64,000 nt of DNA from Parabacteroides sp900760525 (GTDB lineage: Bacteria; Bacteroidota; Bacteroidia; Bacteroidales; Tannerellaceae). Made by a program: the position numbers and the translations under genes. Below, one piece after another: positions 17,705 to 25,818 of the stretch (position 1 is its first letter; every line of letters starts with the position of its first letter). The notes under the pieces were generated by a model. The model had not been told where the DNA came from and made no database searches. It was given only the letters and a program-made list of their open reading frames with translations. The DNA is taken from contig NZ_CP187555.1 of assembly GCF_049860805.1 (NCBI RefSeq), positions 4,650,001 to 4,714,000 on the forward strand, written 5' to 3'.

Positions 17705-19123
17705 ATGGCATACACAGACTTTATAGCGGCCATCGACCTTGGCTCTTCTCACATGGTCGGTATGGTAGGCACGAAAGGCCCTGCGGGGACCCTTTCCATT
17801 ATTGCCTACGAAGTGGAGAACTCCGATACCTGTATACGAAGAGGATGTGTATATAATATAAAAGATGCGGCCGGCAAGATCGTGCGGTTGATCCGCAAAC
17901 TGGAAAACAAGTTGGGCGGTTCCCGCATCGGCAAGGTATATATCGGGGTGGGAGGCCAGTCGCTTCGTTCGGTCAACCACGCTGTGTCGAGAGTGATCGG
18001 TAGCGGAACGGTGACCGAAGAGGTGCTGAAGGAACTAAACCAGGAATGCCGGCAATATCGTCCCGATATGCTGGATGTGCTGGATATAGCTGCTCCCGCT
18101 TATTACCTCGACAACCAGCCGGAGACTCACCCTGTGGGTCAGGGCTGTTCCCGTATAGAAGCCCGCTATAAGCTGCTCGTCGGCCGTCCATCCCTCCGCC
18201 ATGCCGTAACCACGAATATGTCGGAGCAGATCAGGATCGATGTGGCAGGTGTCATTGTCTCGCCGCTGGCATTGGCCGATCTGATCCTGACGGAACAGGA
18301 GAAGCTGAAAGGGTGCGCACTGATCGATTTCGGTGCAGGCGTTACCTCTGTCACAATGTATAGGGACGGTAGCCTGGCAGGCCTGTATGTCATTCCGTTG
18401 GGTAGCCATCTGATCACCCGCGACCTGATGTCCTTAGGTATGCCGGAGAAGGAAGCGGAACGTGTCAAACGCACGTACGGCAACGCTATCTGGGAGAAAG
18501 ACAACGAACAGCAGATGGTCACGGTAGACTTGGCCGACGGACAGCATTCAAGCGAGATCAAACTCTCGGATATCAATATGGTGGTGGAAGCCCGCAGCCG
18601 TGAGATCATCGAAAACATATACGCCCGCTTAGAAGATACGGGCGTGGCGAAAGAGCCCGGTTACAGCATCGTGATTGCCGGCAACGGCGCCGCATTGAAG
18701 AATATGCGCGAAGCCCTCAGCGAACGTTTCAAGATGGATGTCCGTTATGCATCCGTCCGCAAAGACCTGATTGCCGACGGCGAGATGATAGCCAACAATC
18801 CCGAATATACGACCGCAGTCGCCCTGTTGCTGAAAGGCGCGGAGAACTGCGCCCTTTATATCGCTCCCGAACCGGAGAAACCGAAGGTGGTGGAACCGAA
18901 GACCGAGCCGAAGGAAGAACCCGTAATCGTTGAAATAGAAGAAAAGCAGGAGGAACCGCCTGTCGAAAAGCAGGCCGCGGCTACGACGACTAAGAACCGC
19001 AACACCGGAGCTAAGAAAGAGGAAGAGAAGAAGAAAGGCAAGAGCTGGGGAATCTTCGACCTCTTCGATAAGGCAGTGGATAGGGCGGCCGGCAAGGTGG
19101 ACGATATGTTGAATGAGGAATAA
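17705..19123 (+). CDS. ftsA: Cell division protein FtsA
   Basis: This actin-like ATPase tethers FtsZ to the membrane. FIAAIDLGSSHMVGM (residues 4-18) forms the phosphate-1 loop, and ALIDFGAGVTSVTMY and IVIAGNGAALKNM form other nucleotide contacts. After the actin core (to about 390) comes an acidic Pro/Glu/Lys linker. The C-terminal helix SWGIFDLFDKAVDRA suits a membrane-targeting sequence, although a short acidic end follows it. Total length is 472 residues. It lies 5 bp after ftsQ and 27 bp before ftsZ. Confidence 0.95.
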   Translation: MAYTDFIAAIDLGSSHMVGMVGTKGPAGTLSIIAYEVENSDTCIRRGCVYNIKDAAGKIVRLIRKLENKLGGSRIGKVYIGVGGQSLRSVNHAVSRVIGSGTVTEEVLKELNQECRQYRPDMLDVLDIAAPAYYLDNQPETHPVGQGCSRIEARYKLLVGRPSLRHAVTTNMSEQIRIDVAGVIVSPLALADLILTEQEKLKGCALIDFGAGVTSVTMYRDGSLAGLYVIPLGSHLITRDLMSLGMPEKEAERVKRTYGNAIWEKDNEQQMVTVDLADGQHSSEIKLSDINMVVEARSREIIENIYARLEDTGVAKEPGYSIVIAGNGAALKNMREALSERFKMDVRYASVRKDLIADGEMIANNPEYTTAVALLLKGAENCALYIAPEPEKPKVVEPKTEPKEEPVIVEIEEKQEEPPVEKQAAATTTKNRNTGAKKEEEKKKGKSWGIFDLFDKAVDRAAGKVDDMLNEE

Positions 19124-19150
19124 TCGGTAACAATAAAAAGACAGACGACA

Positions 19151-20491
19151 ATGGACGATAATACATACGATTTTGATTTGGCAAAAGCGCCTCAGACAAT
19201 CATCAAGGTGATCGGTGTCGGTGGCGGTGGTGGTAATGCGGTCAGCAATATGTACCGCGAAGGTATCCGGGATGTATCTTTCGTATTATGCAATACCGAT
19301 AATCAGGCGTTGCAGAAGTCGGAAGTTCCCGATAAGCTCCTGATCGGACGGAACACGACAAACGGGCTTGGCTCCGGCAACGTTCCCGAAAAAGGAGAAG
19401 CGGCAGCCCTTGAAAGTGAGAAAGAAATCCACGATATGCTCGACGACGGGACCCGTATGGCTTTTGTCACTGCCGGAATGGGAGGGGGCACAGGTACAGG
19501 CGCCGGGCCTATCGTTGCAAAGATCTCCAAAGATATGGGAATCCTTACCGTCGGTATCGTCACGATCCCCTTTGTCTTTGAAGGACGTCCGAAGATCGTG
19601 AAGGCGTTGAAAGGTGTCAGGAAGATGGCGCAGAACGTAGACTCCCTGCTTGTCATCAACAACGAACGGTTGAGGAATTTTGCCGATATGCCGGTTCCAC
19701 AGGCCAACCGCAAAGCCGACGAGACGTTGACGATTGCCGCCAAGAGCATTGCCGAGATTGTCACGACCAACCTCGAACAGAACGTCGATTTCGCCGATGT
19801 CGACACGACGATGCGCAACAGTGGCGTCGCCCTGATCAGTATCGGTTTCGGGGAGGGCGAAGGACGTTTGCACCAGGCCATCAACGAGGCGTTGGAAAAC
19901 ACGCTGGTGAACGATGTCAACAATATCTTCAATGCCAAGCGTGTGGCGTTTGTCATCTACTATAGCCATGAAGACGAGCTACGCATCAGCGAGATGACGG
20001 ATATACACAACTTCATGTCCCAGTTCAAGACCGAATATGAGGTGAAGTGGGGACATGGCTATGACGACAGCCTGGGTCATAAGATCAAGATCACGATCCT
20101 CGTGACCGGTTTCGGCCTGGAAGACATCCTGACGCAGAGCGAACAGCAAGAGCTTGCCACCGAAGAAGAAATACGCCTCGCAGCAGAGCGGGAAGAAGCC
20201 GCAAGGAGAGCGAGAGAAGAAGAAGATAAATGGGTGAAGCAATATTACGGCGAGTATATCGATTCCCGTCCGAATACCGAAATCGTAGTCCTTACCGTCG
20301 ACGAACTGGACGACGACACCCTGATTGCTTTCATGGAAGATAAACCGGCTTACAAGCGGACAGCAAAAGATGTGCAGCAGATACGCCGGAAAGGAGAGGA
20401 GCCGCGTGCACAAAGCATGTCGTTCACCTCGCCTGCCGCTAACCGGAGCAAGAAGCCTAAATCGGGCGGCACAGTTATTAGTTTTAGATAA
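19151..20491 (+). CDS. ftsZ: Cell division GTPase FtsZ
   Basis: This tubulin homologue of 446 residues forms the Z ring. GVGGGGGNAVSNM lies near residue 20 and the tubulin signature GGGTGTGAGP at 111-120. The synergy-loop region and C-terminal domain are complete. The region after about 335 includes a charged helix (AAEREEAARRAREEE). DKPAYKR near 397-403 probably serves as the conserved C-terminal peptide, but about 50 further basic residues follow it. This is the last gene of the dcw cluster. Confidence 0.96.
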   Translation: MDDNTYDFDLAKAPQTIIKVIGVGGGGGNAVSNMYREGIRDVSFVLCNTDNQALQKSEVPDKLLIGRNTTNGLGSGNVPEKGEAAALESEKEIHDMLDDGTRMAFVTAGMGGGTGTGAGPIVAKISKDMGILTVGIVTIPFVFEGRPKIVKALKGVRKMAQNVDSLLVINNERLRNFADMPVPQANRKADETLTIAAKSIAEIVTTNLEQNVDFADVDTTMRNSGVALISIGFGEGEGRLHQAINEALENTLVNDVNNIFNAKRVAFVIYYSHEDELRISEMTDIHNFMSQFKTEYEVKWGHGYDDSLGHKIKITILVTGFGLEDILTQSEQQELATEEEIRLAAEREEAARRAREEEDKWVKQYYGEYIDSRPNTEIVVLTVDELDDDTLIAFMEDKPAYKRTAKDVQQIRRKGEEPRAQSMSFTSPAANRSKKPKSGGTVISFR

Positions 20492-20579
20492 TGAATAATG
20501 AATAAGGAAAAATTAATGATGAATAGTTGGGAGCCTGAAGGTTTAATTATTCATTCTTAATTCTTTAATTTACAAAACT

Positions 20580-21029
20580 ATGGATATGTTTGAAAGAGTC
20601 AGCGAAGACATTAAAAGCGCAATGAAGGCGAAAGACAAAGTAGCCCTTGAAACACTGAGAAACGTAAAGAAGTTCTTTCTCGAAGCGAAGACCGCTCCGG
20701 GAGCCAACGACATATTGACTGATGCCGATGCGTTGAAGATCATGCAGAAGCTCGTTAAACAAGGCAAAGATTCAGCCACTATCTACGTGCAGCAGGGACG
20801 CCAGGATCTGGCCGACGCTGAACTGGCACAGGTAGCCGTTATCGAAAAGTATCTGCCGAAACAGATGTCTGCCGAAGAACTGGAAGCCGAGCTGAAAGCG
20901 ATCATCGCACAGGTCGGAGCCGCCGGTCCGAAAGACATGGGCAAGGTAATGGGCGTTGCCTCCAAAGCATTGGCAGGAAAAGCCGAAGGGCGCATGATCT
21001 CGGAAGTCGTTAAAAGACTGCTGAATTGA
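20580..21029 (+). CDS. GatB/YqeY domain protein
   Basis: This 149-residue cytoplasmic protein has the YqeY fold: helical, with LVKQGKDSATIYVQQGRQDLA and YLPKQMSAEELE. It resembles the tail domain of the amidotransferase subunit GatB, but the role of stand-alone YqeY proteins is poorly defined. A weak array of AATGAAT-like repeats lies between ftsZ and this gene (20492-20560). A larger hairpin array follows it. Confidence 0.85.
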   Translation: MDMFERVSEDIKSAMKAKDKVALETLRNVKKFFLEAKTAPGANDILTDADALKIMQKLVKQGKDSATIYVQQGRQDLADAELAQVAVIEKYLPKQMSAEELEAELKAIIAQVGAAGPKDMGKVMGVASKALAGKAEGRMISEVVKRLLN

Positions 21030-21030
21030 A

Positions 21031-21146
21031 ACTTGAAAATGGAAAATTGAAAGATAAAGAAGAAACACTTTACTTTTCAGTTTTCCATTTTCTTCCTCTT
21101 GTTGTCTCCTTATTAATCTAATTTTCAATTCTCAATTTTCAATTAC
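21031..21146. repeat. Heptamer-repeat hairpin between the YqeY-like gene and cstA
   Basis: TTGAAAA-type units on the left (21029-21050) face TTTCAATTCTCAATTTTCAA on the right (21123-21142). The two arms can pair as an intercistronic stem. Confidence 0.65.
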
Positions 21147-21150
21147 CGGT

Positions 21151-22566
21151 ATGATTACTTTTGTTTGTTGCCTTATTGCACTCATCGTAGGCTATTTCGT
21201 CTACGGCAAATTCATTGAACGTATTTTCGGCATCGATGCCAAGCGGCAGACTCCTGCCTATACACATCAGGACGGCGTGGATTACATCCCGATGCCTACC
21301 TGGAAAGTCTTTATGATCCAGTTCCTGAATATCGCCGGGCTGGGTCCGATCTTCGGTGCCATTATGGGAGCGAAGTTCGGAACCGCCTCTTTTCTGTGGA
21401 TTGTACTGGGAAGTATCTTTGCCGGCTCGGTACACGATTACCTGTCCGGCATGTTGTCCCTGCGTCATAACGGGGAGAGTCTTCCCGAAATTATCGGCCG
21501 TTACTTAGGTGTGAACTTCAAGCAGTTTATGCGTGGGTTTACGGTGGTCCTGATGGTGCTGGTCGGTTCCGTGTTTGTGGCAGGTCCTGCCGGGCTGTTG
21601 GCTAAGCTGACACCGGAACACTTGGATGCCACCTTTTGGATCATAGTCGTGTTCCTGTATTATATTCTGGCGACCTTGTTGCCGGTCGATAAGATTATCG
21701 GCAAAGTCTATCCACTGTTTGCAGGAGCTTTGCTGTTTATGGCGATCGGTATCCTGATTATGCTGTTCGTCAATCATCCTCCGTTGCCTGAGATTACGGA
21801 CGGGATGCCGAACACCTATCCCGGTCATTTACCTATCTTCCCGATCATGTTCGTCAGTATTGCCTGCGGCGCTATTTCCGGCTTTCATGCGACGCAAAGT
21901 CCGTTGATGGCCCGTTGCATCAAGAATGAGAAGTACGGGCGTCCTATCTTTTTCGGTTCCATGATTACGGAAGGTATCGTTGCGCTGATCTGGGCGGCTG
22001 CCGCTACTTATTTCTATCATAACAACGGCATGGGCGAAAACAATGCCGCCGTTGTCGTCGACAGCATCACGAAAGAATGGCTCGGTGCGGTAGGCGGTGT
22101 ATTAGCGATCCTGGGTGTGATCGCCGCCCCGATTACCTCCGGCGATACGGCGTTCCGTTCGGCCCGCCTGATCGTGGCGGATTTCCTGCATCTCGAACAG
22201 CGTAGCATCTCCAAGCGGCTCATGATCTGCATCCCTTTGTTCTTAGTGGCTATCGCTCTTTTGCTCTACAGCCAGAAAGACAAGGACGGCTTCGATATGA
22301 TCTGGCGTTATTTTGCCTGGAGTAACCAGACGTTGGCCGTGTTTACCTTATGGGCGTTGACCGTCTATCTGGTAATCTCGAAGAAGCCCTATATCGTTAC
22401 GCTGATCCCGGCCCTGTTTATGACAGCCGTCTGTTCGACATACATCTTTGTCGCCCCCGAAGGCTTAGGCATGGGGACCGGCATTTCACAGATTATCGGT
22501 ATAGCCATAACAATCGTCGTCTTTGTTTTCTTCCTGATTTGGAAGAAGATGGTCGGCAAATTATAA
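21151..22566 (+). CDS. Carbon starvation protein CstA family (short form)
   Basis: This is a polytopic membrane protein of 471 residues with about 12 helices. Family signatures include NIAGLGPIFGAIMGAKFG, VHDYLSGMLSLRHNG and GFHATQSPLMARC. CstA proteins take up peptides or pyruvate under carbon limitation. This is the shorter Bacteroidetes/Firmicutes form, and its substrate cannot be read from sequence. Confidence 0.9.
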   Translation: MITFVCCLIALIVGYFVYGKFIERIFGIDAKRQTPAYTHQDGVDYIPMPTWKVFMIQFLNIAGLGPIFGAIMGAKFGTASFLWIVLGSIFAGSVHDYLSGMLSLRHNGESLPEIIGRYLGVNFKQFMRGFTVVLMVLVGSVFVAGPAGLLAKLTPEHLDATFWIIVVFLYYILATLLPVDKIIGKVYPLFAGALLFMAIGILIMLFVNHPPLPEITDGMPNTYPGHLPIFPIMFVSIACGAISGFHATQSPLMARCIKNEKYGRPIFFGSMITEGIVALIWAAAATYFYHNNGMGENNAAVVVDSITKEWLGAVGGVLAILGVIAAPITSGDTAFRSARLIVADFLHLEQRSISKRLMICIPLFLVAIALLLYSQKDKDGFDMIWRYFAWSNQTLAVFTLWALTVYLVISKKPYIVTLIPALFMTAVCSTYIFVAPEGLGMGTGISQIIGIAITIVVFVFFLIWKKMVGKL

Positions 22567-22572
22567 AACAGA

Positions 22573-22663
22573 CCTCGTAGGGGAGGGTTCCAAACCCGCC
22601 CAATACCGGCAAATGATAATCCGTGTTTTCGGGCAGGTTTGGAACCTGCCCCTACGGAACGGC
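22573..22663. repeat. Dispersed hairpin repeat, variant B
   Basis: GTAGGGGAGGGTTCCAAACC and, further on, GGTTTGGAACCTGCCCCTAC form a long inverted repeat about 35 bp apart. It belongs to the same class as 790-926 and 56329-56469, with TTCCAAACC in place of TTCTAAACC. Confidence 0.75.
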
Positions 22664-22766
22664 AATCATTTACCAGAAATCGAAGGAAAAATATCAGAAC
22701 TGTAAACTGAGGCTTGGGGTTTATCTCTTATCTTTATCCACAGAAACAAATTAAAGGATAACCACC

Positions 22767-24878
22767 ATGAGAAAACTGATAAGTTTAGTAAGCCTCTTTT
22801 GCCTGTCGGCCCTCTTGCCTTTGTCTGTAATGGGAGAACCTATCGATCGGGAGGCTGTTGTCAAGCGGCATCGCGTATGCACGACCGGGACGCTCCTGAA
22901 AAGTCCGGCACAAGTAGGTAACGGCAAGTTCGCCTTCGGGATGGATATAACCGGATTGCAGACCTTCGTCCCCTTCAACACTCTGTCCGATTGGAGCTGG
23001 CATAGTTTCCCCCTCCCCGAAGGGATGAAAGCCGAAGATTACCGTCCGGTTGTCGTGGAGACGCACGGTAAAAAGATCGCCTACGAACTCCGCAACCCCG
23101 ACCAGCCGGAACTGTCCGAATGGCTGACCAAGAACCCCCACCGCTATAACCTGGGCCGCATCGGTTTCCGCCTGCTCCGCGAAGACGGTACGGAAGCGCA
23201 GGAAATCGACCTCGGCAACGCCCGCCAGGAGATCGACCTGTGGACGGGTGTCGTTTACAGCCGTTTCGAACTGAACCGCAAGGAAGTGAAAGTGCGTACC
23301 GTCTGCCATCCCGATAAAGACATGATCGGAGTCAGCATCGAGTCCGAACTGCTGAACGACGGCAATATGAGCATCTATCTCGATTTCCCCTATCCCGACG
23401 GACGCTATTTCAAACAGTATATAGGTCGCTACGACACGATCTCAGGTCATACCTCCACACTCGAGAAATTAGCTCCGAACTCGGTCCGTATCGCCCGCAC
23501 GATGGACGACACGCACTATTACGCCACCCTCGACTGGACCGGCCCCGCCACCTTCAGCCGTGAATCGGAAGAGACGCATAAGTTCCTCCTCCAGCCCCGG
23601 CATACCTCCACCTTCTCCTTTACCTGCTGCTTCTCTCCCGAACCGGTCGCAGGCGTGACCGAGCCGGTCGCCACTATTGAGCGGAAGAGTGCCGCCAGCT
23701 GGGAGAAATACTGGCGTTCGGGAGCCGCCATCGACCTCTCCGGCAGCAAGGACCCGCGCTGGCTGGAACTGGAACGCCGCATCGTCCTCTCGCAATATCT
23801 GATGCGCGCGAACGAAAGCGGCCTGTTGCCACCCCAGGAATCCGGCTTAGTAAACAACGGCTGGTTCGGCCGTTTCCATTTCGAGATGATCTGGTGGCAC
23901 GGTGTGCACTACGGGCTGTGGAACCGGATGGAATGTTTCGACAACTACCTGAACGTCTATAAGGACTTTATGCCGGCAGCCCTCGAACGAGCCAAGAGCG
24001 AAGGCCGCACCGGTGCACGTTGGCCCAAATGTACCGGGAACTTCAACCGCGAATGGCCCGGCAGCGCCCATGCCTACCTGATCTGGCACGAACCCCATCC
24101 GGTCTACTTCGCCGAGATGCAATACCGTCGGAAGCCTGTACCCGAGACATTGGAGAAATGGAAAGACATCGTGCTGAACACGGCCGACTATATGGCGGAT
24201 TATCTTTTTTACGACAAAAAGACGAAACAATATGTCCTGGGCCCCCCCGTCGTCGTCGTTTCCGAGAATACGGACCCGTTGCAGACCATCAACCCGATTT
24301 TCGAGTTAGGCTATTTCCGCTACGGCCTGCGTACGGCGTTGGAGTGGGCGGACCGCCTCGGCCTGCCGGAAAAACGGACGAAAAAATGGAAGGAAGTGCT
24401 CTCGAAGATGGCGCCCCTTCCCGTTGCCGATGGTGTCTATACCACCTACGAGGGCATCCCCGATATGTGGACGAAATATACTTACGAGCATCCGGCCCTG
24501 ACCGGTGTCTACGGTATGCTGCCCGGTGACGGGGTAGACCTCGCGACCTTCAAGCGTACGCTGGAGAAAGTCAGCAAGGAATGGCAGTTCAACCGCATCT
24601 GGGGTTGGGATTTCCCGATGTTGGCAATGGCCGCCGCCCGTACGGGACAGCCGGCGCTGGCTATCGATATGCTGATGCACCCATCCGCCGGATTCCAGTT
24701 CGACGAACACGGTCTGGCGACAGGCGGCCCGTTCCCCTATTTCCCTTCCAACGGGGCGTTGCTGACGGCAGTCGCCATGATGTGTGGCGGTTGGGACGGC
24801 TCCGTGGGTGAGGCTCCCGGTTTTCCGAAAGACGGGAGTTGGACGGTGCGCTACGAAGGGTTTGTTCCGATGCAGTGA
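22767..24878 (+). CDS. Secreted six-hairpin glycosidase-like protein
   Basis: This 703-residue protein has a signal peptide (residues 1-24, MRKLISLVSLFCLSALLPLS). An N-terminal beta-sandwich region (to about 300) is followed by a probable (alpha/alpha)6 barrel. The barrel includes WFGRFHFEMIWWHGVHYGLW and PYFPSNGALLTAVAMMCGGW, in the style of GH65/GH95-clan enzymes. A periplasmic role in glycan breakdown is likely, but family, substrate and catalytic acid are uncertain. No SusC/D pair lies nearby, so it is not in an obvious polysaccharide utilisation locus. Confidence 0.65.
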   Translation: MRKLISLVSLFCLSALLPLSVMGEPIDREAVVKRHRVCTTGTLLKSPAQVGNGKFAFGMDITGLQTFVPFNTLSDWSWHSFPLPEGMKAEDYRPVVVETHGKKIAYELRNPDQPELSEWLTKNPHRYNLGRIGFRLLREDGTEAQEIDLGNARQEIDLWTGVVYSRFELNRKEVKVRTVCHPDKDMIGVSIESELLNDGNMSIYLDFPYPDGRYFKQYIGRYDTISGHTSTLEKLAPNSVRIARTMDDTHYYATLDWTGPATFSRESEETHKFLLQPRHTSTFSFTCCFSPEPVAGVTEPVATIERKSAASWEKYWRSGAAIDLSGSKDPRWLELERRIVLSQYLMRANESGLLPPQESGLVNNGWFGRFHFEMIWWHGVHYGLWNRMECFDNYLNVYKDFMPAALERAKSEGRTGARWPKCTGNFNREWPGSAHAYLIWHEPHPVYFAEMQYRRKPVPETLEKWKDIVLNTADYMADYLFYDKKTKQYVLGPPVVVVSENTDPLQTINPIFELGYFRYGLRTALEWADRLGLPEKRTKKWKEVLSKMAPLPVADGVYTTYEGIPDMWTKYTYEHPALTGVYGMLPGDGVDLATFKRTLEKVSKEWQFNRIWGWDFPMLAMAAARTGQPALAIDMLMHPSAGFQFDEHGLATGGPFPYFPSNGALLTAVAMMCGGWDGSVGEAPGFPKDGSWTVRYEGFVPMQ

Positions 24879-24895
24879 CAATGGCAGTATGCCGG

Positions 24896-25293
24896 AAAAA
24901 CTGTCAAAACTGTCAAAACTTCGCCTTCCATTTTTGAAAATGAGCAATGAATATGCAATGATGTCTATTTGTTGATTATTAATCGATTAACTATTGTTTT
25001 CTGCATTTTTTTCATTCATTTTGAGCCTATGGGGAATGTCTTTTACGGACATTTTAGAGAGGAAACGATGGCAATGTATTGTTTGGAGTAGGTCGAAATT
25101 CCGTAGAAGGATGAAAATGTCCGTCAAAGCTTCGGTAAATTGGCAGGATAGTAGCTTTGAAAGTTGGAATTTATTATTATAATATGCTGTTATTCTGCTT
25201 GTTGTTGCTATTAATCGGGAATTTCGGAGCGAATGTGACAATTAAAATATGTGGGGCGAAGTTTTGACAGTTTTGACAGTTTTGACAGTTTTT
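24896..25293. repeat. Segment bounded by inverted AAAACTGTCA tandem repeats
   Basis: The left end (24896-24925) has AAAACTGTCA units and then AAAACTTCGCC. The right end (25255-25293) is its inverted copy with one extra unit. Inside lies a second inverted repeat, TTTTACGGACATTTT (25041-25055) against AAAATGTCCGTCAAA (25114-25128). No convincing gene is present. It may be a miniature mobile element or an invertible segment. Confidence 0.55.
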
Positions 25294-25504
25294 GGGAGGA
25301 AAATCAGACAATCACCGAAAAACAAACGAATAGGCATCGGATTAAAAACGGATAAGCACCCCTCTGAAACGCAGTAAGCATCAATGATTTCCTTGAAAAG
25401 CACCGATTTTTGGACCAAAACGGACGTTGATGAATTTTTAGACTTGGTGTTTGAGGAATAAATAATTGAAAATGAAAGTATTGAGTGGTAGGAAAATGAC
25501 TAAA
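25294..25504. other. Intergenic DNA before locus 2 element
   Basis: About 210 bp of AT-rich sequence with no gene, hairpin or promoter I can support. The outward-facing OFF promoter of locus 2 would transcribe into it leftward. Confidence 0.5.
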
Positions 25505-25704
25505 AAAAACGATCGTTTAAATTCGTCATTTTTACGAGACAAAAATACGCATTCCTTTTTAAACCACAACTCTTTTCTGTAAAAAATTTCGTGCCTCTAT
25601 ATCCTTTCTTATCAATCAGATAGCAATTTGAGTACAAAAAACCGTCTTTCCGATACGAACTCCGAAGATAGGCAAAAAAATGACTAAAAAAAAGGATCGT
25701 TTTT
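25505..25704 (-). promoter_or_regulatory. Invertible promoter element, locus 2 (OFF orientation)
   Basis: This 200-bp segment is bounded by 29-bp inverted repeats at 25505-25533 and 25676-25704, matching at 24 of 29 positions. The core is CGATCG on one side and CGATCC on the other, with GTCATTTTT at the inner ends. Read on the minus strand, the interior matches the elements at 1028 and 60527, including TTGATAAGAAAG and the promoter. The promoter therefore points away from the gene at 25819. Inversion would place its start site near 25676, giving a leader of about 140 nt. Confidence 0.75.
25540..25569 (-). promoter_or_regulatory. Promoter inside locus 2 element, facing away from the gene
   Basis: On the minus strand, TTG (25567-25569), a 19-nt spacer and TATTTTTG (25540-25547) are identical in layout to the ON promoter at 1178-1207. 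No gene lies immediately downstream in this direction. Confidence 0.75.
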
Positions 25705-25818
25705 GCTGTCAAAATACAAAAGTTAACACGTGTACATTATATACGTGTACATATATAATAGTAAAAAGTAAGAACTGACATTTCAATTAACTGTATTATT
25801 AATATTAAAATTTAGATT

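Noticed and set aside
23469..24947. Long minus-strand frames opposite the glycosidase-like gene
   Set aside because: They are antisense to a gene with a signal peptide and coherent fold; high GC in third positions explains the lack of stops.
24987..25241. Overlapping 62- and 84-codon frames inside the inverted-repeat segment
   Set aside because: Opposite strands overlap, no conserved motif is seen, and composition matches noncoding AT-rich DNA.
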